Positions 1 through 8,216 of a stretch of DNA of 64,000 nt are shown here, in pieces. Every line of letters begins with the position of its first letter. Position 1 is the first letter of the stretch. A model generated the notes under the pieces. The model was not told where the DNA came from. It did not search any database and saw only the letters and a program-made list of their open reading frames with translations. Source of the stretch: Serratia marcescens subsp. marcescens ATCC 13880 (GTDB taxonomy: Bacteria; Pseudomonadota; Gammaproteobacteria; Enterobacterales; Enterobacteriaceae); NCBI RefSeq assembly GCF_017299535.1, contig NZ_CP071238.1, positions 2,108,001 to 2,172,000 on the forward strand, given 5' to 3'. The position numbers were made by a program, and so were the translations under genes.

Positions 1-1
1 T

Positions 2-754
2 AACTCCGCACCTTTAAAAAGTGATTTCACTAGCGGTAGTGTCACCACAACCATCATGTTGGGATCCCGCGTCATTCCGGGGAAGGATAACTTCGGGTTA
101 ATTTCTTACCGCGACTGGCAGGGGAATTGGAACGAACTTCAAGTCAGAACTAACGCGGAACTTTCCGTCGGGCAATTGACCAAACGCAATTCTGACGGCT
201 GGTTCTTTGCCAGCCCTCCTCAGAATGCAGATAGCAATAAAGAATCCCTTACCAAGGGATTGTACTTGCAAGCCCCGAATAACAAGCATGCCAATATTTA
301 TCACCATGACCATGTGAAATACAACGAACTCGTTATCAACGTGGGCAATGGCGGTCGGAATAGTTGGTTCGTTTTCAAAGAAGATGGCTATGCCGTTACC
401 GGCGGTGGCTGGAACAGCAGCTCCGACGTCCGCATGAAAACGGACATCACCCAAATTGCTGGCGCATTGGACAAGTTGGCCAATATCGGCGGCTACACCT
501 ACCTCAAACAGGGCGTGCCGGAAGCCGGGGTGATCGCTCAGGAAGTGGAGAGCGTATTGCCGCAGTCGGTCACCCAAACCGAATTGAAGCTTAACGACGG
601 CAGCGTGCTGAAGGATGCCCGGGGCATCAATATCAACGGCGTGGTGGCGCTGCTGGTTGAGGCGCTTAAGGAGGAGCGCTCACTTCGAGATGCCGAGCGT
701 GAAGCATTTGAAGCTCGATTGGTTGCTTTGGAAAAAGCGATTGTGAACGCCTGA
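2..754 (+). CDS. Phage tail fibre/spike protein, 3' part, with S74 chaperone domain
   Basis: The reading frame is open to the left window edge, so the 5' end is missing and about 250 residues are seen. The C-terminal 110 residues match the intramolecular chaperone (peptidase S74) family: a Ser-Asp-x-Arg-x-Lys motif (codons near 420-440) followed by Ile-Ala-Gly-Ala-Leu-Asp-Lys-Leu, a Gly-Val-Ile-Ala-Gln-Glu-Val segment, and a terminal coiled coil. In this family the domain trimerises the fibre and then cleaves itself off at the Ser-Asp dyad. The upstream part looks like a beta-rich receptor-binding shaft. It could belong to a prophage or a tailocin; the window does not show which. The next gene is a bacteriocin on the same strand. 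Confidence 0.85.
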   Translation, partial: NSAPLKSDFTSGSVTTTIMLGSRVIPGKDNFGLISYRDWQGNWNELQVRTNAELSVGQLTKRNSDGWFFASPPQNADSNKESLTKGLYLQAPNNKHANIYHHDHVKYNELVINVGNGGRNSWFVFKEDGYAVTGGGWNSSSDVRMKTDITQIAGALDKLANIGGYTYLKQGVPEAGVIAQEVESVLPQSVTQTELKLNDGSVLKDARGININGVVALLVEALKEERSLRDAEREAFEARLVALEKAIVNA

Positions 755-781
755 TTAATATCGGTAGCGATAGTTTGCGCT

Positions 782-818
782 GCGTGGTGCTCAGCGCTTT
801 CGCCGGAGAGCACCACGC
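782..818. repeat. Perfect 11-bp inverted repeat between tail fibre and bacteriocin
   Basis: GCGTGGTGCTC (782-792) pairs exactly with GAGCACCACGC (808-818) around a 15-nt loop. No T-run follows, so it is not a standard terminator. It could be a weak or Rho-linked terminator for the tail-fibre transcript, or an operator-like element ahead of the bacteriocin start at 861. Confidence 0.5.
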
Positions 819-860
819 AGGCATTCACTTTACAATACGATGACGGAAAGGAACTCAATT

Positions 861-2876
861 ATGGGTGGATTTAATTACGGTGGTGGCAAAGGGGACGGCA
901 CCAATTGGAGTAGTGAGCGGGGAAATGAACCGGCACCTGGCGGTGACTCTCAGGGTAATGGCGGAAGAGACAGCAGCAGCAGTGGGAACACCCAGGCGGC
1001 AGCCATACAGCGACAGATGAACGCCATTAAAAGTGACTCCTACGTTAATAATGTACTGAAAGAATTACAAAAAAAAGTGCGTGCGGTGGCGCCTTACGCA
1101 AAGGTTTACCTTTCAGGTGTTGATGATACCGGCAGAGTGCAGCTTCAGGTTGGCGAGATTAACCGTGCTGAAGAAGCGGCTGTGAGCCAGGCCTTGGCGT
1201 CAGTCCCTCAGGTTAAAAATGTACTAGGCATGGGATTCCCTAATGATGCCAAAGTCGTGTTTGGTGCGAATATTGATACTCCTCACCGCATCGGTAATTA
1301 TCAAGGTGTTCCTAACGGAAACAATAATGGCAGTAATTCTGCTGCCGAAGACAAGGCGTCACTGGCAACATATTCAGAGGTACTGAACGGTAAGATTCCC
1401 CCCGGATTCTGGCTTGATAATGACAGGGTCATGACCGAAGTTACGATAAAATATGAAATCAACGGTGGTGGAAAGGGAGGTGACCGTACAGGGTACAGGA
1501 AAAGTAACGCCGAGGTGCCTTCTCTGACAGCAGCCTATAAACAATTTAAGCAGGTAGAGCGGGAAGTGGCGGAAGAAGCGCGTCGAGCCGAAGAAGCCCG
1601 CAAGGCTGAAGAGACCCGCAGAGCCGAGGAGGCCCGAAAGGTGGAAGAGGCCCGCAGAGTCGAAGAGGCTCGTAAGGCTGAAGAGGCTCGCAAAGCCGAG
1701 GAAGCCCGTAAGGCTGAAGAGGCCCGCAAGGTGGAAGCAGCTAGAAAAGCGTTGTTCGCTAAAGCGGGTATTATGGACGCTCCGGCGTATACGCCGGAAA
1801 AGCTAAAAGCGGCCAATGCGGCGCTGGCGGCGGCAGGCGCCATGGTGCTCAACCGCGCCCCCGCCATGCTGCAGACGTCGATGGTCGGGCAAGGTGTGAT
1901 GACGACCACGAGCGAACTGGCCGGCTGGGCAGCGAGCGCATCGTGGCGGGCGGCCTACGAAGTCGGCAGTATACGCGCCGGCACCGCGGTCGCCGCCGGA
2001 TCGGTGCTGGGGGCTTTTGCTCTCGGCTTCTACCCGACGGAGGTCGGTGCAGGGAGTGACCGGGTGCCCGGGCGGGATGTCAATCTGTTTGCCCTTCAGG
2101 CGAGCCTGGCGGCGGCGGGCAGGACGACCATTCAGCCCGGCATGACCTCGGTCGATTTGCCGGTGCGCGGATTTATCACCACTGACGATGACGGGAGACA
2201 GAGCGTCAACTTCGTCAGAACGGGCGTCGGCGGCGTATCGCCGAGCGTGCCGGTATTCAGACCCGTTCGCGATGAGCTGACGGGGCTGGACAAAATCATG
2301 CTGCCGGCGGTGGCGGGCGCGCCGGCCAGAACGATACTGATCAACCCGGTGCCGACCGGGCCGGCTGCGCCGGCGCATACCGGCAACGGCTCACCGGGGC
2401 CCAAATCGCCAGTGCATACCGGCACCGGCATCAGGCAGGCGGACAGCATCGTGGTCACCACCTTCCCGGCGGATGTGGTGCAGGATCTGCAAGACTTTAT
2501 CCTGTGGCAGCCGGATGCGCTGGAAACCGGAGTTGAAGCTGTCTATGTGATGGTCAGTGATCCGCTGGACTCGGGGCGTTTTACTCGTCAGCAACTGGAT
2601 AAAAAGTACAAGCACGCGAGTGATTTTGGTATTGCGGACACCAGAAAAAACAGAGAGACTCTGACTCAATATCGCGATGCGCTAGAGGCTCATTTGAAGG
2701 ATAAGGATACGGTAGAGAAAGGGACTTATAGACGAGAAAAAGGATCTAAGGTGTTTTTCAATCCTAACACAATGAACGTTGTTGTTTTAAAAGAAAACGG
2801 CGATTTCTTATCAGGGTGGAAGATAAATCCAGACGCAGATAACGGTAGGATATATTTAGATACGGGGGATTTATGA
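861..2876 (+). CDS. S-type bacteriocin with colicin D-type tRNase domain
   Basis: A 671-residue modular killer protein. Residues 1-60 are Gly/Ser/Asn-rich, like colicin translocation tails. Residues about 227-295 form a highly charged Glu-Glu-Ala-Arg-Lys repeat coiled coil. Residues about 350-520 resemble the pyocin S translocation domain and end in two Pro-x-His-Thr-Gly hinges. Residues about 532-671 match the colicin D C-terminal RNase, which cuts the anticodon loop of tRNA-Arg in the target cell. The colicin D active-site pattern is present: Lys-Tyr-Lys-His with His585, and Ser651-Gly-Trp653. The His-to-Ser spacing of 66 residues equals that of colicin D (His611, Ser677). ATG 861 is preferred over 840 because AAAGGAA lies just upstream of it. 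The GC content drops near the 3' end, which fits a module acquired by exchange. No LexA box or lysis gene was seen. Confidence 0.88.
   Translation: MGGFNYGGGKGDGTNWSSERGNEPAPGGDSQGNGGRDSSSSGNTQAAAIQRQMNAIKSDSYVNNVLKELQKKVRAVAPYAKVYLSGVDDTGRVQLQVGEINRAEEAAVSQALASVPQVKNVLGMGFPNDAKVVFGANIDTPHRIGNYQGVPNGNNNGSNSAAEDKASLATYSEVLNGKIPPGFWLDNDRVMTEVTIKYEINGGGKGGDRTGYRKSNAEVPSLTAAYKQFKQVEREVAEEARRAEEARKAEETRRAEEARKVEEARRVEEARKAEEARKAEEARKAEEARKVEAARKALFAKAGIMDAPAYTPEKLKAANAALAAAGAMVLNRAPAMLQTSMVGQGVMTTTSELAGWAASASWRAAYEVGSIRAGTAVAAGSVLGAFALGFYPTEVGAGSDRVPGRDVNLFALQASLAAAGRTTIQPGMTSVDLPVRGFITTDDDGRQSVNFVRTGVGGVSPSVPVFRPVRDELTGLDKIMLPAVAGAPARTILINPVPTGPAAPAHTGNGSPGPKSPVHTGTGIRQADSIVVTTFPADVVQDLQDFILWQPDALETGVEAVYVMVSDPLDSGRFTRQQLDKKYKHASDFGIADTRKNRETLTQYRDALEAHLKDKDTVEKGTYRREKGSKVFFNPNTMNVVVLKENGDFLSGWKINPDADNGRIYLDTGDL
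2425..2623 (+). repeat. 199-bp direct repeat, copy 1 (inside the bacteriocin gene)
   Basis: By eye it is identical base for base to 3343-3541. It covers the hinge after the pyocin S domain and the first third of the tRNase domain, through the Lys-Tyr-Lys-His motif. Beyond it the two copies diverge progressively. This is the shared stretch expected for recombination between a main toxin gene and a spare tail. Confidence 0.95.
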
Positions 2877-3139
2877 ATCGGATGGCAATTATTGATCTGG
2901 CTAAGAGTTTTATAAGAAAAGAGGTCGGGGCATTGGAGTTCTCCGAAAAAATATGTGTAGAAAGGCGTATGCTCTATGGGGTTAAGGATCAGGATAGAAA
3001 CGTTATGAATTGTGGGGAAGAGCTGTTTATGATAGCTGAAGTTTACAATCCTGATTCAGAACGTGCTGATTATGAACTTGATGATGCCGGATTGCGTGCC
3101 GCAGTTATAACGACACTGGAAAAATTCAATTTTATCTGA
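2873..3139 (+). CDS. Colicin D-type immunity protein
   Basis: An 88-residue protein whose ATG overlaps the toxin stop codon (ATGA), giving translational coupling. The sequence resembles the colicin D immunity protein: Met-Ala-Ile-Ile-Asp-Leu-Ala near the start, a Cys-Val-Glu-Arg-Arg segment, Asn-Cys-Gly-Glu-Glu-Leu-Phe in the middle, and a C-terminal Thr-Leu-Glu-Lys-Phe. In colicin D the immunity protein is an acidic helical bundle that mimics tRNA and plugs the active site. It should protect the producer from the toxin encoded just upstream. Confidence 0.88.
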   Translation: MNRMAIIDLAKSFIRKEVGALEFSEKICVERRMLYGVKDQDRNVMNCGEELFMIAEVYNPDSERADYELDDAGLRAAVITTLEKFNFI

Positions 3140-3246
3140 ACCTTTATTAGGGGGGGCTCTCGTAGATTTGAGTTTATCTGAGTATTGGGGACGGTAAAAA
3201 GAACCGCCTACATAGTGACAGAGTAGTTAACAAAAGTCCCCCTTAC

Positions 3247-3279
3247 GCCCAATAGACGAGAGTCTCTTGGGCATTTTTT
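3247..3279 (+). terminator. Rho-independent terminator after the first immunity gene
   Basis: GCCCAA (3247-3252) pairs with TTGGGC (3267-3272), with a further AGAC/GTCT pairing inside, and an A followed by TTTTTT comes after. It separates the active toxin-immunity pair from the second toxin fragment. Confidence 0.8.
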
Positions 3280-3342
3280 CATCACAATGACAAGGAAGTG
3301 AAGAGCTAATTTAATAACGGTTACTCGGTTACCCTTCAAGGT

Positions 3343-3541
3343 CCGGCATCAGGCAGGCGGACAGCATCGTGGTCACCACCTTCCCGGCGGATGTGGTGCA
3401 GGATCTGCAAGACTTTATCCTGTGGCAGCCGGATGCGCTGGAAACCGGAGTTGAAGCTGTCTATGTGATGGTCAGTGATCCGCTGGACTCGGGGCGTTTT
3501 ACTCGTCAGCAACTGGATAAAAAGTACAAGCACGCGAGTGA
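3343..3541 (+). repeat. 199-bp direct repeat, copy 2 (start of the orphan toxin module)
   Basis: Identical to 2425-2623 at an offset of 918 bases. The identity starts abruptly at CCGGCATCAGG, preceded by unrelated sequence with a stop at 3315-3317, so the fragment is joined to non-coding DNA. Confidence 0.95.
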
Positions 3542-3812
3542 CTTTGGTGTTGCGGACACTAGAAAAAACAGAGAGACTCTGACTCAATATCGCGATGCGC
3601 TCGAGGCCCATTTGAATGATAAAGATACGGTAGAGAGAGGGACTTACATAAGAGAAAAAGACTCCAAAGTCTTTTTTAAATCAAGGACCAATAATGTTGT
3701 TGTAATTAGACGTGATGGATATTTCTCGACGGGAATGAAATTAAGCCCTGGGACGCCACAGTATAAAAACTATATGGAAAAGGAGTACTGTTATGAGTAT
3801 GAAGTTGATTGA
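3369..3812 (+). CDS. Orphan colicin D-type tRNase module (silent toxin cassette)
   Basis: Encodes only the C-terminal toxin domain (147 residues from a GTG at 3369; the frame is open from 3318). It has no N-terminal import domains and no convincing ribosome binding site or ATG. It keeps Lys-Tyr-Lys-His (His codon 3531-3533). At the aligned positions of the main toxin's Ser-Gly-Trp it has Thr (3729-3731), Gly and Met (3735-3737), with no indel between. The C-terminus is diverged and longer. Because a terminator precedes it and it lacks a start, it is probably a spare cassette that can be swapped into the main gene through the 199-bp repeat. It could also be a decaying duplication. Residual activity is uncertain given the Trp-to-Met change. 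Confidence 0.75.
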   Translation: MVTTFPADVVQDLQDFILWQPDALETGVEAVYVMVSDPLDSGRFTRQQLDKKYKHASDFGVADTRKNRETLTQYRDALEAHLNDKDTVERGTYIREKDSKVFFKSRTNNVVVIRRDGYFSTGMKLSPGTPQYKNYMEKEYCYEYEVD

Positions 3813-4074
3813 AATCGCGCAGGCATTACTCGACTCTAAATTAACCGCAGATGAGTATGAGTCACAGTATCTTAATGTGTGGAGGAAAGAACGCGATGAC
3901 GGGACATTAAGAAATGATAGTAATGATGTTGGGTATTGTGCAGCAGAGCTTTTCAGCTTGGCGGATTGCTATACATCTTCCCCAAATCGGGATGGTAGCG
4001 ATTTGGATGAGAATGAGCTCAAGATAGAGGTAAAAAAAACGCTCGAGAAGTATAATTTTCTCAAAAAAGAGTAA
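3793..4074 (+). CDS. Second colicin D/E-type immunity protein
   Basis: A 93-residue protein overlapping the end of the orphan toxin frame by 20 bases, with AGGAG seven bases before the ATG. Its shape matches the first immunity protein: a short helical acidic protein with a central Cys-Ala-Ala-Glu-Leu-Phe segment and a Lys-Thr-Leu-Glu-Lys-Tyr-Asn-Phe C-terminus. The sequence is clearly diverged, as expected if it pairs with the diverged toxin tail. It may give resistance to a related foreign bacteriocin even if its toxin is silent. An alternative start at 3799 is possible. Confidence 0.8.
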   Translation: MSMKLIEIAQALLDSKLTADEYESQYLNVWRKERDDGTLRNDSNDVGYCAAELFSLADCYTSSPNRDGSDLDENELKIEVKKTLEKYNFLKKE

Positions 4075-4144
4075 GTTCTATATGTTTTATAAATGAATAC
4101 GCACACTCTGCCATCACGACGATGAGAAAGAGGGGGTTCTTCGC

Positions 4145-4175
4145 GCCCAGTAAAGAAAATTTATTGGGTGTTTTT
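4145..4175 (+). terminator. Terminator after the second immunity gene
   Basis: GCCCAGTAAA pairs with TTTATTGGG(T) around GAAAA, followed by G and TTTTT. The stem base resembles that of the terminator at 3247-3279, as if the terminator had been duplicated with the cassette. Confidence 0.75.
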
Positions 4176-4486
4176 ACCTACTCATGTTTGCTTATGGTGA
4201 GCATCAGTATTGTAGTCAGATATTCTAATATTGTTGATTTAGATGTGTCGAGGCGTTAGCTTATCTGGAAATCTGCTGCGATAGATGCTGTCAGGCCGGA
4301 AAGAATGCCCTTTTAACATAGCGCATTTTTTTTGCACTAATACCCCCAGTGCATACTGGGGAGGTAGTGACATCACATATCGATAAGAGCGATGCAGACG
4401 GCCAGCATCACCTGGTTATTCACACGATGGAGGTTTTTTGGGATACACTTGGCCTTACTTATAACCACTCGAATTTAATGGGGTGG
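4176..4486. other. Low-GC intergenic stretch with a possible toxin-hinge relic
   Basis: No convincing gene. A CCCCAGT/ACTGGGG hairpin lies at 4344-4361. The same bases, read from 4346, encode Pro-Val-His-Thr-Gly with the same first codons (CCA GTG CAT ACY GG) as the hinge in the bacteriocin at 2412-2423. A short open frame continues to 4549 without a ribosome binding site. It may be a remnant of a further toxin tail. Confidence 0.35.
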
Positions 4487-5272
4487 TTAACCGCCTGCTA
4501 TACAAAATGCAGTAACCAGGTCTGCAACGCTCCACTCTTTGGTATCTGATACCTGGCCATCGCCTATTTCGATTAGGCGCAATTCGCCATTGGCATTTTT
4601 GGCGATATCGATCGAATAAAAAGGCGTTTTAATACGCGATGCGATCTGATGAACGATGTCAGGTATTTCACCATCGGCGGAAAAAACCTGGCCGTTAAGC
4701 GAAAAGTATCGGCGCTCACTGTCGTCAAACAAGTTTTCAAAGCGTCTTAAGCTAACGCCGCCTTCAAGCTCCCCTCTGTAATGCATAATCAGTTTAAGAA
4801 CCTCTCTGATTTCAGCGGCATTGTGAGCTACCGAGCCTCGGGATGTGGTCAGCGATTTCACATAATCCTTAACAAAGTAGGCGGGCCAACAAAGTTGGGT
4901 GACCAGGGTGTCGAAATCTGTATCAGCCGTGGTGAGCACGGTCTCTGCGGTATATGACTTACATGGCTCATACCAGCCGGTTATATGGTGATTACGCAAA
5001 TACTCATCCGGGGACTCAAGCATTTCCCCTCCATTAGCCGTTACCGCACGGTGCAACTGGCGATATTCCTCTGCATTCAACATCCAACCACGCCAGATTA
5101 CCGGTACGCCTGGTTCAAAGCGGCCCGAAAAACGGGTTTTTCCTAATGCTGCGGCTTCTGAGGAAAGTAGAAAACAGCGTATTCCTCTATCTTTGGCGCA
5201 GGTAAATTCTTCGGCAAAATTTTCATCCGGTCTGCCTTGGTTTGAATAATCATCAGGATAAATAATTTGCAT
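4487..5272 (-). CDS. ATP-grasp protein of the R2K type
   Basis: A 261-residue protein with a start at 5272 chosen because CAAGG lies 8 bases upstream; a GTG at 5281 is also in frame. The N-terminus (Ile-Ile-Tyr-Pro-Asp-Asp, then an acidic Phe-Ala-Glu-Glu segment) and the C-terminus (Glu-Ile-Gly-Asp-Gly-Gln-Val-Ser) match ATP-grasp proteins of the R2K clade, with a Phe-Val-Lys-Asp lysine motif in the middle. Such enzymes are predicted to join a carboxylate to an amine using ATP; the substrates are unknown. It has low GC and sits convergent to the bacteriocin locus, which suggests recent acquisition. Confidence 0.7.
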   Translation of the reverse strand: MQIIYPDDYSNQGRPDENFAEEFTCAKDRGIRCFLLSSEAAALGKTRFSGRFEPGVPVIWRGWMLNAEEYRQLHRAVTANGGEMLESPDEYLRNHHITGWYEPCKSYTAETVLTTADTDFDTLVTQLCWPAYFVKDYVKSLTTSRGSVAHNAAEIREVLKLIMHYRGELEGGVSLRRFENLFDDSERRYFSLNGQVFSADGEIPDIVHQIASRIKTPFYSIDIAKNANGELRLIEIGDGQVSDTKEWSVADLVTAFCIAGG

Positions 5273-5480
5273 GGATAACACCTTGTATTAATTAGTATTG
5301 TAAGTAATTCAGTGAATGGCCTTAAAAATAACGTCAGTGGGACTGAGAAGCAATGGTTTGTTTGATTTCATGTGGTATGCATTACTTTCAAAATAATAAT
5401 GATAGGGGCATTCGTGTGGTGGATAAATTGAGGTCTCGATAGAAACGTATTGTTGAGGGCGGGCCAGCTTTTTCTACCCT

Positions 5481-5506
5481 AAAGAAAAGGCCCGCATAAG
5501 CGGGCC
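5481..5506 (-). terminator. Terminator after roxA
   Basis: On the minus strand GGCCCGC-TTAT-GCGGGCC is followed by TTTTCTTT. It lies about 40 bases past the roxA stop and ends the phoPQ-roxA side of transcription. Confidence 0.85.
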
Positions 5507-5543
5507 GGTAGACATGTTCAACAGAGGCCACAGCCCCGAGAAC

Positions 5544-6665
5544 TCAGTCGTTAAAGTACCAATAGCCGCTGTTGACCAGCGCGGTCAGCAGCGCCAGGAA
5601 TGACGGTTCGTCCACCGCGTCGCCGAGCAGGGCGGCGTCGACGCTGAAGTTTTGGCACAGGGCGTCTGCGGCCTGCAGCTGGTCGGTGTCGATCAGCTCG
5701 CCGTTGACGAAGCAGCGATCGCCGACGCGCAGCACGCGCAACCCACCCAAGCGCTGCAGCGCTTCACCCTGTTGCAGCAGTTCGTAGATTTCCCCGGCCT
5801 GATACGGCGGCTCCGGCGGCGCCAGATCCAGCTCGTGGCGCGATTGGGAGATAAACTCGCCGAACCAGTGCTGGAAGTGCTCCGGCTGTTGCACCAGATC
5901 CAGCATCATCTGCCGTAAGGCGTCCACTTCCTGCGGCAAGATCTCCGCCGGGTGTTCGCGCAGTTTAACGTCCGGATCGCCGTAGCGCTTGCTGCCGAGT
6001 TCGCGCGCCAGCACGTAGTCGGCGAAGCCGCTCACCAGCTCGCGGCCGTTCGGCGCGCGGAAGCCCACCGAGTAGTTGAGCGCGTTTTCCAGCGCGTAGC
6101 CTTCATGCGGGAAGCCCGGCGGAATGTAGAGAATGTCGCCCGGCTCCATCTCTTCGTCGATGATGGCGTCGAACGGTTCGACCTGCAGCAGATCCGGGTG
6201 CGGGCAGTGCTGTTTCAGCGGCGTTTTTTCCCCGACTCGCCAGCGGCGGCGGCCGGTGCCCTGAATGATGAACACGTCGTACTGATCGAGGTGCGGGCCG
6301 ACGCCGCCGCCCGGCACCGAGAAGGAGATCATCAGGTCATCCATCCGCCAGTCCGGCAGTTGGCGGAACGGGCGCATCAGCGCCGCCGAAGGCTCATGCC
6401 AGTGATCCACCGCCTGCACCAGCAGCGACCAGTTGTTTTCGCTCAGGTGATCGAAGCTCTCGAAGGGGCCGTGCGCGACCTGCCAACGGCCGTCCTGGTG
6501 GCTGACCAGGCGGCTGTCCACTTCGTTTTCCATCGCCAACCCGGCCAGCTCATCCGGGGAGATCGGATCGATAAAGTTTTTGAAGCCGCGCTTCAGAATC
6601 ACCGGACGCTTTTGCCAATAACGTTGCAAAAAATCGTTCCAGTCCAGATCTAATTGATAATCCAT
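5544..6665 (-). CDS. roxA: 50S ribosomal protein uL16 3-hydroxylase (RoxA/YcfD)
   Basis: A 373-residue JmjC-fold 2-oxoglutarate/Fe(II) oxygenase. In E. coli it hydroxylates an arginine of ribosomal protein L16. The Gly-Pro-His-Leu-Asp-Gln-Tyr-Asp-Val segment carries the His-x-Asp iron ligands, the Pro-Pro-Gly-Phe-Pro-His-Glu segment carries the second His, and the winged C-terminal region is complete. The gene lies 84 bases downstream of phoQ on the same strand, as in E. coli. Confidence 0.95.
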   Translation of the reverse strand: MDYQLDLDWNDFLQRYWQKRPVILKRGFKNFIDPISPDELAGLAMENEVDSRLVSHQDGRWQVAHGPFESFDHLSENNWSLLVQAVDHWHEPSAALMRPFRQLPDWRMDDLMISFSVPGGGVGPHLDQYDVFIIQGTGRRRWRVGEKTPLKQHCPHPDLLQVEPFDAIIDEEMEPGDILYIPPGFPHEGYALENALNYSVGFRAPNGRELVSGFADYVLARELGSKRYGDPDVKLREHPAEILPQEVDALRQMMLDLVQQPEHFQHWFGEFISQSRHELDLAPPEPPYQAGEIYELLQQGEALQRLGGLRVLRVGDRCFVNGELIDTDQLQAADALCQNFSVDAALLGDAVDEPSFLALLTALVNSGYWYFND

Positions 6666-6749
6666 GTTCTATTCCAGGATAGGGGAGTGAGCCTGAGTGC
6701 GATTATAACGGAAGTTTGGCCCCGTGGATCGGGGCCGCAGCGGCATAAT

Positions 6750-8216
6750 TTATTCGTTGTGGTGGGTATCGTGCTGGCGGGCGAAAGTGACCTGCATGCG
6801 CGCGCCGCCGAGCGGGCTGTCGCTGATGACGATTTCGCCGTCGTATTGCTCGATGATCTCCGCCGCCACCGACAGGCCAAGGCCCTGGCCGGGGCGCAGG
6901 GTGTCCACCCGCTGGCCGCGCTGGAAGATCAGCTGGCGCTTGCTTTCCGGGATGCCCGGGCCGTCGTCGTCGATGACGAGGATGAGATTTTTCTCTGAGT
7001 GCAGCGAGGTGATCTCAACGAACTCCAGGCAGTATTTGCAGGCGTTTTCCAACACGTTGCCCATCACTTCCATAAAGTCGTTCTTCTCGCCCATAAAGGT
7101 CACTTCCGGCGAGATGTCCAGCGTGATCACCACCCCTTTGCGCTGGTAAACCTTGTTCAGCGCCACCACCAGGCTGTCGAGCAGCGCCGGCACCGAGTGG
7201 ATCTCGCGCGTCAACACCGTCTGGCCGGAGTTGATGCTGGCCCGGTGCAGGTAGTAACCGATCTGCTGCGAGATGCGCCCGATCTGATCCAGCATGATCG
7301 GCTCGGCTTCTTCGATGGTGGTCTGCTTGCCGCTGCGCAGCGAGCGCAGGGTGCTTTGCAGCACCGCCAGCGGCGTTTTCAGGCTGTGGGTCAGATCCGA
7401 CAGGGTGGTGCGATATTTGGTGTAGCGCTGGCGCTCGTTACGCACCAGAATGTTCAGATTGCGCACCAGCCCGCGCAGTTCGCTGGGCGGGTTCTCATCC
7501 AGCTGATCGCGCTCGCCGTTCTCCAGTTCGCCCACCTGATTGACCAGCGCCTTGATCGGCCGCAGGCTCCAGTAGGCCGCCAGCCACAGCAGCGGCACCA
7601 CCAGCAGCAGGTTGGCCAACAGCACGTAGCTGAACCACTCCCACACCACGTCGGATCGCTGCAGCTCCTGCGGAATGCTGTCAACCACCACGATGGTCAG
7701 CGCCGGCAGGCGAGGCGTGGCGGCATAGGTGTTGACCGCCACCGAGTGGGTCAGCGCGTTCTGATCGGTATCGTCGTAATTCTTCAGCTGATCCTGCGCT
7801 TTGGGGTTGTCCCCCAGCACTTCGCTACTGACGCGGGTGTCGGTGTCGATTTCGTAGAAGCCGGACTCCTCCAGCCATTCCTTGTTGATCAGCTTCTCGA
7901 GCTCCGGCACCTTGCGCTGGCTCCACAGCAGGTTGCCTTTATCGTCGTAGATAAAGACCAGCGTCGGGAAGTTGAGATCGAGATCGGGGGGAATGGCGAT
8001 GGTGAGTTTGTTGTCTTTCCACTGCGCCAGGCTGAAGAACAGGTTGCTCTCGCCGCGCAGCAGACGGAAGGCGGTTTTGTCGAAGCTGACGATATAGCCG
8101 ACGACCGCCACCAAACCGTAAGAGAGCGACAGCGCCAGGATCACCCCGGCGGTCGCCATCAGGAAGCGGGCACGCAGCGAAAACGGTTTTTTATTCTTGT
8201 TGAACATCATGTTCAC
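6750..8216 (-). CDS. phoQ: Sensor histidine kinase PhoQ
   Basis: A 488-residue inner-membrane kinase sensing Mg2+, acid pH and cationic peptides. It has an N-terminal membrane helix, a periplasmic PAS-like sensor (about residues 45-195), a second membrane helix, HAMP, the phospho-acceptor motif Leu-Thr-His-Ser-Leu-Lys-Thr-Pro, and an ATPase domain with Asn-Ala-Cys-Lys-Tyr and Asp-Asp-Gly-Pro-Gly-Ile. The start overlaps the phoP stop by 4 bases. The region equivalent to the acidic E. coli patch reads Lys-Asn-Tyr-Asp-Asp-Thr-Asp-Gln-Asn, which is less acidic and may alter divalent-cation sensing. Confidence 0.97.
   Translation of the reverse strand: MNMMFNKNKKPFSLRARFLMATAGVILALSLSYGLVAVVGYIVSFDKTAFRLLRGESNLFFSLAQWKDNKLTIAIPPDLDLNFPTLVFIYDDKGNLLWSQRKVPELEKLINKEWLEESGFYEIDTDTRVSSEVLGDNPKAQDQLKNYDDTDQNALTHSVAVNTYAATPRLPALTIVVVDSIPQELQRSDVVWEWFSYVLLANLLLVVPLLWLAAYWSLRPIKALVNQVGELENGERDQLDENPPSELRGLVRNLNILVRNERQRYTKYRTTLSDLTHSLKTPLAVLQSTLRSLRSGKQTTIEEAEPIMLDQIGRISQQIGYYLHRASINSGQTVLTREIHSVPALLDSLVVALNKVYQRKGVVITLDISPEVTFMGEKNDFMEVMGNVLENACKYCLEFVEITSLHSEKNLILVIDDDGPGIPESKRQLIFQRGQRVDTLRPGQGLGLSVAAEIIEQYDGEIVISDSPLGGARMQVTFARQHDTHHNE

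Noticed and set aside
755..860. LexA box ahead of the bacteriocin
   Set aside because: No CTGT-N8-ACAG or close variant could be found in this interval.
1540..1745. Repeats in the bacteriocin as a CRISPR or tandem-repeat element
   Set aside because: The repetition is in-frame Glu-Ala-Arg-Lys codons of a coiled coil with no spacers. No CRISPR array was seen anywhere in the window.
5952..6653. Plus-strand frame opposite roxA
   Set aside because: It mirrors roxA codons, matches no family and lacks a ribosome binding site.
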